In this document: in pieces, positions 43,213 to 49,544 of the stretch
How positions within the stretch are numbered: the first letter of the stretch is position 1
Layout: every line of letters starts with the position of its first letter
DNA from: Gemmatimonadota bacterium
GTDB taxonomy: Bacteria; Gemmatimonadota; Gemmatimonadetes; Gemmatimonadales; GWC2-71-9
Reading direction: 5' to 3'
Length of the DNA stretch: 49,544 bases
Assembly: GCA_025358055.1 (NCBI GenBank)
Contig: JANYKV010000058.1
Span: forward strand, 1 to 49,544
Translations under genes and position numbers: made by a program
The notes under the pieces: model-generated
Told to the model about the DNA's origin: nothing
Databases searched by the model: none
The model's input: only the letters and a program-made list of their open reading frames with translations

Positions 43213-44049
43213 ATGCATAAGCGTCGAAGCGAAGAATTGGTTACCGTGGCCGCGGTGGTGTCGCCACTCGAACGGCCCCGCGTCGACGCTGCCGGAAGCG
43301 GGTGCTTCACTGTGGTCCATCGAGAGTCCGTGCCGGAAGCAACGAAAACGGTTCGGGAGAGGAACGTCGACGCGGTCCTGGTCTCGGTCCATCGCTGTGA
43401 ACCGCGGGAGATCGAGGCGGTCGGCGAATTTGTGCGTCGCTTCCCGGCGATTCCAGCCTATGCGCTGGTCTCGAGACACGACCCTCAGGTTACGGAAACC
43501 GTGCTGCGGCTCGGTGCGAACGGGGTTCGGCAGGTGGTTGATGTGACCTCCCCGCAAGGCTGGGTGCGCCTTCGGCAGCTACTCGCGCAGCCGGCGTCTC
43601 GCGCCGCATCTCGCATTCTTGGCCCGATGTGCGATGAGCTCCCGCTCATTGCGCAGGATGCGCGGCTCTTTCTCGAGGCCCTTGTGCGTCTGGCCCCTTC
43701 AACCCCAACCGTTCGTCAACTTGCCAGACAAATTGGGGTGCGACCGAGTACACTCATGTCCCGCTTCACCCGGGCCGGACTGCCGTCGCCAAGGAGTTAC
43801 CTGTCTGCGATCCGCCTGCTGCATGCGAGCCAACTGTTCGACAGTGGGGGCCTTTCCATTGCTGATGTTGCCTATCGGCTTGAGTGTTCTTCGCCTCAAA
43901 GCCTGGGTCGACATCTGCGAACGACCCTCGGAATCACCACGGCGGAGTTTCGGCGTCGTTTTCCGTTCCAGGTCGCGCTGGAACGGTTCCTCCGCGCGAT
44001 GATTACTCCATATGTCGAACAGTGGGGACGGGTCCATCCGATTCAATAG
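43213..44049 (+). CDS. AraC-type regulator with N-terminal pseudo-receiver-like domain
   Basis: 278 residues from the ATG at 43213. Residues 10-110 (TVAAVVSPLERPRVDAAGSG, DAVLVSVHRCEPREIEAVGE, FPAIPAYALVSRHDPQVTET, LGANGVRQVVDV) follow the strand-helix order of a receiver domain but lack the phospho-acceptor Asp set. From about 180 an AraC-type double helix-turn-helix follows: VRQLARQIGVRPSTLMSRFT and LSIADVAYRLECSSPQSLGR, then FRRRFPFQV. It should bind DNA. Target genes and signal are unknown. It lies between divergent rnpB and convergent pyrE. Confidence 0.78.
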   Translation: MHKRRSEELVTVAAVVSPLERPRVDAAGSGCFTVVHRESVPEATKTVRERNVDAVLVSVHRCEPREIEAVGEFVRRFPAIPAYALVSRHDPQVTETVLRLGANGVRQVVDVTSPQGWVRLRQLLAQPASRAASRILGPMCDELPLIAQDARLFLEALVRLAPSTPTVRQLARQIGVRPSTLMSRFTRAGLPSPRSYLSAIRLLHASQLFDSGGLSIADVAYRLECSSPQSLGRHLRTTLGITTAEFRRRFPFQVALERFLRAMITPYVEQWGRVHPIQ

Positions 44050-44077
44050 GAGTCGGGAAGGGGAGGGGGAGGGGTTT

Positions 44078-44638
44078 CTACGAGGTTTCGAGTCCGAGTC
44101 TGTTGGTAGTTGTTAGTGCAACTATATTATATCCTTTTGAGACGATCACCTCGCGGCCACCCTGTTGTCGGTCCACCACCGCTAGGACACCGAGTACCTG
44201 ACCGCCCTCCTGCTCAACGACCTCTATGGCCTGAATCGCTGAGGCACCTGAGGTAATCACGTCCTCGACCACCACCACCCGGCACCCTACCGAGAAATTG
44301 CCTTCGATGCGCCGCTTGGTTCCGTGCTCCTTGGCGGCCTTCCGTACGCTGAACGCGTTGATCGTCTCGTCCGTTCCCCGGTTGAGGCTCGCGATGGCGA
44401 CGGCGTAGGCGACGGGATCGGCACCCATCGTGAGCCCGCCGACGACCTCTGGCTGCCACCCGGCCTGCCGAATCGCCTCGAGGCCCAGGTGGCCTACCAG
44501 GCGGAGCCCCTCAGCTGACATGGTGGTGATCCGCGCGTCGATGTAGTAGGAGGAGCGCTGGCCTGAGGCAAGAGTGAAATCACCACGACGTACGGAGCGT
44601 TCGAGGAGGATCCGTTCCAATGTCTCTAAGTCGCTCAA
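44078..44638 (-). CDS. pyrE: Orotate phosphoribosyltransferase
   Basis: 186 residues. It makes OMP from orotate and PRPP in pyrimidine synthesis. Motifs: RRGDFTLASGQRSSYYIDAR at the start, VGGLTMGADPVAYAVAIAS, VRKAAKEHGTKRRIEG and the PRPP loop RVVVVEDVITSGASAIQAIE. The length is somewhat short but typical for the bacterial group. Its ATG overlaps the stop of the kinase gene (four bases), so the two are co-transcribed. Together with upp it gives two uridine-nucleotide genes in the window. Confidence 0.95.
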   Translation of the reverse strand: MSDLETLERILLERSVRRGDFTLASGQRSSYYIDARITTMSAEGLRLVGHLGLEAIRQAGWQPEVVGGLTMGADPVAYAVAIASLNRGTDETINAFSVRKAAKEHGTKRRIEGNFSVGCRVVVVEDVITSGASAIQAIEVVEQEGGQVLGVLAVVDRQQGGREVIVSKGYNIVALTTTNRLGLETS

Positions 44639-45540
44639 CCGCCATCACCCCCGCGTCGGAATAGGCTCGACAGGAAGCCGTCCTTCTTCGGCTTCTCTTG
44701 CTTCGCGGCCTCGCAGAACGCGTTTGCGAACTCCGCAATCGTCTTCCAACGCTTCTTGAGGTCGCGCTCTAGTCCCTTCATCAGGGCCTCTTCGATCGCC
44801 GGCGAGAATCGCACTCCCTTCACCGCTTGGTTGAGTGGCACCGGTGATTGAGTTAGGAGTTGCTGAAACAACTCACGTGGGCTCTTCCCAGGGAAGGGAA
44901 GGGTGTCCGTGAGCAGATGGTAGGCGATAGTCGCCAGGCTATACACGTCCGCTTGCTCGTTGACCAATTCTCCGCTTAGCGCCTCCGGCGCCACATACTG
45001 CAAGGTGCCAACGAAGAATCCAGCCCGAGTCAGCCGCTCTTCCGGGTGATCATCGGCGTCGCGCGCAATCCCAAAATCAAGCAACCGAGCCGTTTGAGTC
45101 GTGGGATCGTACATGATATTGGCTGGTTTTAGATCTCGGTGAATGATCCCACTGCCGTGTGCGGAACTCAGTGCGGCGCCGAGTTGCTCGATGATTTGGG
45201 CCACCAAGCTCGGGGCCAGTCGACCGGAGGCGGAAAGGAAACTGGCAAGAGGCTCGCCGCTCGCCCATTCCAGGGCAAGGTAGTACACCCCATCCGCCTC
45301 GCCGTAATCGTATGTACGTATGATATTGGGATGGCTGACCCGTTTACCGAACTCTGCCTCTCGGAGGAAGCGTTTGACTGCCACCGGGTCCTTACCGAGG
45401 CGAGAGCGTAAGATCTTGATTGCAGCGACCCCGCGTTCTGGGTGGTCCGCGCGGTAGACCGCTGCGGTGCCCCCTTCTCCTACATGTGAACGCAGGGTGT
45501 ACCCGGCGATGGTTCGGCCGACGAGGTTATCTTGGCTCAT
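44635..45540 (-). CDS. Serine/threonine protein kinase
   Basis: 301 residues, one Hanks-type kinase domain. Gly-rich loop VGEGGTAAVYRA, catalytic Lys in GVAAIKIL, HRDLKPANIMYD (catalytic loop), LDFGIARD (Mg site) and GTLQYVAPEALSGE (activation segment end). After the domain only a short basic tail follows (EKPKKDGFLSSLF), with no membrane helix or sensor domain, so it is a cytoplasmic kinase. It overlaps pyrE by four bases and is divergent from the GWxTD gene across 118 bases. Substrates are unknown. Confidence 0.94.
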   Translation of the reverse strand: MSQDNLVGRTIAGYTLRSHVGEGGTAAVYRADHPERGVAAIKILRSRLGKDPVAVKRFLREAEFGKRVSHPNIIRTYDYGEADGVYYLALEWASGEPLASFLSASGRLAPSLVAQIIEQLGAALSSAHGSGIIHRDLKPANIMYDPTTQTARLLDFGIARDADDHPEERLTRAGFFVGTLQYVAPEALSGELVNEQADVYSLATIAYHLLTDTLPFPGKSPRELFQQLLTQSPVPLNQAVKGVRFSPAIEEALMKGLERDLKKRWKTIAEFANAFCEAAKQEKPKKDGFLSSLFRRGGDGG

Positions 45541-45658
45541 GGAGAGTAGTTCAAGGTATATCTTCTCCGGAGGCCCAGCAAGCTGGGGGCGGGAACCGTG
45601 CGCCCAGTCAGAGCTTCGGGCGTCCCCAGTGGTCTACTCACCTTCGTTTGGATTGCGC

Positions 45659-47053
45659 ATGAATCCACGCACCACGTCATATCGTCGCCGACAGTCCCTT
45701 GCTGCGTTCCTCGCCGGTTGGATCCTTCTCGTCTCGGCGTGCTCGAGTGGACGTACGGCCCCAGGCAACCTCACCCAGGCGTCCACCGAACAAACTCTAT
45801 CAGAGCTATTTAACCTTTCCACGGTGTATCAACGAATTGGACGAATCGCCGCCGGGGCTCCCGTTCCCTTTGTGGGTTCCGTGGCTCTTGTGGCGGGCCG
45901 GGGCGACTCCGCCGTGGCGTTTGTCGGCCTGTCGATGGAAAACCGCGGTTTCGCCTTTCAGCGCGATGGCCGGACCTTTGCCGCCCGCTACCGCGTTGAG
46001 ATGGGCTTTCAGCGAGCGGGCTCAGCTCCCATTCAGGTCGCGCGGGAGGAGGTAGTCCGGGTCGGCACGTTTCAGGAGACCCAGCGTGCGGACGAGAGTA
46101 TTCTGCTCCAACAGGGATTCCACCTTGCCCCCGGGATCTATCAGCTTGCAATCACCGTGCGTGATCTCGGCGCCAGCAAGTCCAGCCGCGCCGAACACAC
46201 GGTCACGGTGCCGTCGTTTGCGGTTGCGTCCACCACAGCTCCGATCCTCGTGTATCAAGGTACTCCCCGCGCCGCGGTTGGCGATTCTCTGGGCCTCTTG
46301 CTGAACCCCCGAGGGACCGTCTCTCAGGGTGGAGGCGATTCCCTTGTGGTTTATGTCGAGGGGTACCGGTTTCCGGGGCCGACGACAGTACCACTGATCG
46401 TCAAAGACGAGCGCGATTCGATCGTCGTCCAGGATTCGATTCGGTTTGCCGGCAATCGGGCTGTCGAGGCAAGACTCGTTCGGGTCGGCTCCGGGGCTCC
46501 GCCACTCGGAGAACTCTCGATCGAAATTGGATCAGGGGCCGCCCAGCAGAAAGTCACCGCGATGGTCTCGTTTTCCCGCGGCTGGGTGATCACCAACTAC
46601 GACAATCTCCTCAGCCTCCTGCGCTTCTTCCCGCCCAGCCCCAAGCTGGATGAATTGCGCAAAACCAAGCCGGGCGACCGCGCTAGGCTCTGGCGCGAAT
46701 TCTGGGTGGCGTCCGATCCTACGCCGGGGACGCCAGAGAACGAGGCATTGGACACCTACTTCAGCCGTCTGGCGATCGCGAACGAACGCTTCCGCGACGA
46801 GGGGGAACAGGGGTGGCGAAGTGATCGTGGCGAGGTGTATATCACTCTGGGAGATCCCGACCAGGTAATGGAAACCTTCCCTGGAGCCGATCGGAGGTAC
46901 ATCCAATGGGTGTACAACAACTACCGCGCGGTTTTGATTTTCGAGGGTCAACTCGGCTTCTCTCGCCTGCGTCTCTCGCCCGCCTCGCGGTCCGAGTTCG
47001 CCCGGGCCCGATCTCAGGTGTGGGGTGAGTATCGGCAGCGCACCGACCGGTGA
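45659..47053 (+). CDS. GWxTD-domain lipoprotein
   Basis: 464 residues from the ATG at 45659. The signal peptide ends in a good lipobox (AGWILLVSAC). The long middle part (residues 40-330) consists of beta-sandwich-like strands (VSFSRGWVITNYDNLL closes it). The C-terminal GWxTD domain has FRDEGEQGWRSDRGEVYITL and GDPDQVMETFPGADRRYIQW. Here the motif reads GWRSD, with Ser for Thr. The domain occurs in Acidobacteria, Bacteroidetes and Gemmatimonadota proteins of unknown function. It precedes polA by 38 bases. It is probably anchored on the periplasmic side of a membrane. Confidence 0.88.
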   Translation: MNPRTTSYRRRQSLAAFLAGWILLVSACSSGRTAPGNLTQASTEQTLSELFNLSTVYQRIGRIAAGAPVPFVGSVALVAGRGDSAVAFVGLSMENRGFAFQRDGRTFAARYRVEMGFQRAGSAPIQVAREEVVRVGTFQETQRADESILLQQGFHLAPGIYQLAITVRDLGASKSSRAEHTVTVPSFAVASTTAPILVYQGTPRAAVGDSLGLLLNPRGTVSQGGGDSLVVYVEGYRFPGPTTVPLIVKDERDSIVVQDSIRFAGNRAVEARLVRVGSGAPPLGELSIEIGSGAAQQKVTAMVSFSRGWVITNYDNLLSLLRFFPPSPKLDELRKTKPGDRARLWREFWVASDPTPGTPENEALDTYFSRLAIANERFRDEGEQGWRSDRGEVYITLGDPDQVMETFPGADRRYIQWVYNNYRAVLIFEGQLGFSRLRLSPASRSEFARARSQVWGEYRQRTDR

Positions 47054-47091
47054 GCGCGCCGTTGACCCCGAGGCTCGCGCGCGCGTAGGCA

Positions 47092-49544
47092 ATGCCGAAT
47101 CACACACCGCCGCAACTCTTTCTGATCGACGGATACGCGCTCATTTATCGCGCGTTTTTCGCGCTCATTTCTCGTCCCCTCCGGACGAGCCGAGGCGAGA
47201 ACACCTCCGCCGCCTGGGGTGTCGCGAACTTCCTGCTCCGTCTCCAAACCAAATATCACCCGGATTATGTGATCTGGGTCAACGATGCGGGCGATTCATT
47301 CCGTAAGGAACGATACCCGGAATACAAATCCACGCGAGAAAAGCTCGATGCCGAACTCCAGGCCGATTTTGACCAGGCGGTCGAGCGCATCCAACAGTTG
47401 CTGGCTGCCTTCCGAATTCCGGAGGCCACGGTCCGGGGGTACGAGGCCGACGACGTCATCGGAACTCTAGCTCGGCAAGCCACAGCGAAGTCCCTGCATT
47501 CGGTCATCGTCTCCGGAGACAAAGACTTCTATCAGTTGATCGCTTCTTCGGTTTCCTTGCTCAACCCTGGCCGCGGAGGTCCCGCGGGTGTGGAGGAACA
47601 ATGGGTCACCGAGCAGAACGCCGCGGAGCGATTGGGAGTCGGTCCGGCTCAGGTGGTCGATTATCTCGCTATCGTCGGTGATGCGTCAGACAATGTTCCC
47701 GGCATCCACGGGATTGGCGAGAAGGGGGCCCAGGCCCTTCTGGGTGAGTTTGGTGATTTAGAGACCGCCCTGGCACGAGCCGGCGAGGTGAAGGCCAAGC
47801 GAACCCGAGAAGCGTTGCAACAGTATGCGGCTGAAGCTCGGCTCTCTCGGGAACTCGTGACCATCCGTCTCGACGTACCGGTTTCGCTGGATTTGGACGC
47901 AGCACAGATCCAAGAACCAGACCGCCAGGCGCTCCTTCGTGTCCTCACCGACCTCGAATTCCACACGCTGGCGAAGCGGTTCGTGCCGTCCACCATACCG
48001 CCGGTCGGGCAACCCGAAGGTCCCGGTTCGGTCTCGGGGCCCCTCCCAATACCAACAGCAGGTCCGGCGGAAACGGGCCCGGCTGTAGCCTCGGCGATTG
48101 TGATTACCGAACCTTCCACCCTAGTCGACGTTGCGCGGCAACTCCGGAGTGCGCCCTTCGTAGTGCTGCACACGGAGTCCACCGGCTCCGAGCCCCACGA
48201 TGCCGAACTGATTGCGCTGACGCTGGCCGGGGGCCCTTCGCAGGTCTGGTACCTGTCGTTCGGACACCGCCCGCCTGATGGCGTACTCGTCGCGCCGGAT
48301 AGCGTGGGCAATCTGCCGATCCTTTCCGATCCCGCCTGCCGACCTATTGCGGATCTCTTGCGCGACCCGAGTGTGGCGAAGGTAGGTCACAACATCAAAC
48401 ATGACTGGCAGGTCCTTCGCCGAGCTGGTGTAGAAGTCGGAGGGTTCGTTTCGGACGTCATGTTGGAGAGCTTTCTGCTCGATCCAGGGCGACGATCCCA
48501 CGGAATCGACACCCTCGTGCTCGACCATCTAGGCTGGACCCTACCCCCGCGTTCGGAAGAGGCGCCGGGGAAGGGGAGGCGTGAGCGACCCTATGCGGAA
48601 CTCACCGTCTCGCTCGCCGCTGCCCACGCCTCGGCGTTTGCGGCGGCCGTCCTCCTGCTCCACGCCAAGTACCGCCCCGAACTGAAACAATTGCACCTCG
48701 AATCACTCTTGACCGAGATGGAAATGCCGCTCGTCGAGGTGCTGGTCGATATGGAATGGAAGGGCATTGCCATCGATCGGGCGCTCTTCGAGCATCTCGC
48801 CCGTGAGCTCAACAGCGATATGCTGCGGTTGGAGGCGGAAATTGGTCGTTTGGCGGGGACGGGTGTGAACCTCAACAGCCCGAAGCAGCTAGCGGTCCTC
48901 CTGTATGAGAAGCTTCAGCTTCCCATGCTCAAGAAGACCAAGACCGGCCCGTCCACGGACGCCGATGTGCTGGAGCAGTTGGCCGACATGGGCCACGATG
49001 TTCCGCGCGTCCTGCTCGAATACCGGGAGCTCCAGAAACTCCGGTCGACGTATGTGGATGTCCTGCCCATGCGCGTGAACCGGACAACCAACCGAATTCA
49101 CACGATCTTTCACCAAACTGGGGCTGCGACCGGACGTATCTCCTCCTCTGAGCCCAATCTCCAAAATATTCCGGTGCGAAGCGCCCGTGGAGAAGAGATC
49201 CGCCTCGGATTCGTGCCGGCTCCGGGCGCCCGGTTCGTGGTGGCGGACTATTCCCAGATTGAGCTGCGCCTTCTCGCCCATCTGTCGGAGGACCCGGCGT
49301 TCCTCGCTGCCTTTCGACAGGGTGAAGACATTCACCGCCAGACCGCTGCGCTCATCTTCGGCGTTTCGCTCGACGACGTGACTTCGGAAATGCGAGGACG
49401 GGCGAAGACCATCAATTTCGGAACGATCTACGGCCAAGGGCCGTTCGCGCTCAGCAAGCAGTTGGGGATATCACTTGAGGAGGCCAAGTCCTTCATTGCG
49501 CAGTATTTTCAGCGCTTTTCCGGCGTTCGGGCCTATCTGGACCG
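47092..49544 (+). CDS. polA: DNA polymerase I, 3' end outside the window
   Basis: 817 codons are visible and the gene continues past the window. The 5'-3' exonuclease domain has LFLIDGYALIYRAFF, GYEADDVIGTLARQA, VSGDKDFYQLI and VGDASDNVPGIHGIGEKGAQ. The 3'-5' exonuclease-like domain has HTESTG where active enzymes have DTET, and AAAHAS near the expected ExoIII Asp, so proofreading is probably lost. The polymerase domain shows TGRISSSEPNLQNIPVR, motif A VVADYSQIELRLLAH and motif B RGRAKTINFGTIYG. Motif C is not in view. It fills gaps and removes primers. Confidence 0.97.
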   Translation, partial: MPNHTPPQLFLIDGYALIYRAFFALISRPLRTSRGENTSAAWGVANFLLRLQTKYHPDYVIWVNDAGDSFRKERYPEYKSTREKLDAELQADFDQAVERIQQLLAAFRIPEATVRGYEADDVIGTLARQATAKSLHSVIVSGDKDFYQLIASSVSLLNPGRGGPAGVEEQWVTEQNAAERLGVGPAQVVDYLAIVGDASDNVPGIHGIGEKGAQALLGEFGDLETALARAGEVKAKRTREALQQYAAEARLSRELVTIRLDVPVSLDLDAAQIQEPDRQALLRVLTDLEFHTLAKRFVPSTIPPVGQPEGPGSVSGPLPIPTAGPAETGPAVASAIVITEPSTLVDVARQLRSAPFVVLHTESTGSEPHDAELIALTLAGGPSQVWYLSFGHRPPDGVLVAPDSVGNLPILSDPACRPIADLLRDPSVAKVGHNIKHDWQVLRRAGVEVGGFVSDVMLESFLLDPGRRSHGIDTLVLDHLGWTLPPRSEEAPGKGRRERPYAELTVSLAAAHASAFAAAVLLLHAKYRPELKQLHLESLLTEMEMPLVEVLVDMEWKGIAIDRALFEHLARELNSDMLRLEAEIGRLAGTGVNLNSPKQLAVLLYEKLQLPMLKKTKTGPSTDADVLEQLADMGHDVPRVLLEYRELQKLRSTYVDVLPMRVNRTTNRIHTIFHQTGAATGRISSSEPNLQNIPVRSARGEEIRLGFVPAPGARFVVADYSQIELRLLAHLSEDPAFLAAFRQGEDIHRQTAALIFGVSLDDVTSEMRGRAKTINFGTIYGQGPFALSKQLGISLEEAKSFIAQYFQRFSGVRAYLD

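Overview
The window is about 49.5 kb of high-GC bacterial chromosome, densely packed and centred on a replication origin. On the minus strand lies rpmH-rnpA-yidD-yidC-mnmE and, diverging from it on the plus strand, dnaA-dnaN, the gene order found at many bacterial oriC regions. The style of the accessory genes (GWxTD-domain lipoprotein, S9 peptidases, HEAT/TPR operons driven by ECF sigma factors, many small exported proteins, several apparently leaderless genes) suggests Gemmatimonadota or a close relative. That is inference from gene content only.

Layout. 1-300: end of a toxin-antitoxin pair (RelE-like toxin). 379-10.9 kb: minus-strand blocks, namely an exported S9 peptidase, an ECF sigma factor operon with a membrane protein and two exported HEAT-repeat proteins, a SAM methyltransferase, and a four-gene overlapping operon (TfoX-like, TPR, two tandem paralogues). 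11-16.4 kb: small lipoprotein, HD-domain protein, MFS transporter, a frameshifted PLP decarboxylase and an exported amidohydrolase. 16.5-19.8 kb: a small decayed island whose right end is an intact tRNA-Phe and whose left end is a 20/21 match to the tRNA 3' end. It carries an arsR-SRPBCC-hydrolase operon with two of three genes broken, and a wrecked IS3-family element. 19.8-33.3 kb: mostly housekeeping plus-strand genes (upp, beta-CASP nuclease, YdcF, NUDIX, holA, SPOR protein, mutS, TonB-C lipoprotein, cystathionine beta-synthase, ddl, rhomboid, metalloprotease), preceded by divergent tag. 33.3-40 kb: origin cluster. 40-43.2 kb: mtgA, two tandem exported paralogues and RNase P RNA. 43.2-49.5 kb: a pseudo-receiver/AraC regulator, pyrE, a Ser/Thr kinase, the GWxTD lipoprotein and the start of polA, which runs off the end.

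Most noteworthy: rpmH appears entirely nested, out of frame, inside the only reading frame that can encode RnpA, an arrangement reported for Thermus. The dnaA-dnaN gap contains a DnaA-trio-like CTA repeat between a DnaA-box-like site and an AT-rich stretch. Both RNase P subunit genes lie within 7 kb, on either side of the origin. The tRNA-Phe island has matching paired GGCACAC motifs near both ends. A strong G-quadruplex motif sits between tag and upp.

Three single-site lesions (two 1-base deletions and one nonsense codon) fall between 14.0 and 18.2 kb. They could be real pseudogenes or errors in the assembled sequence; reads would decide.
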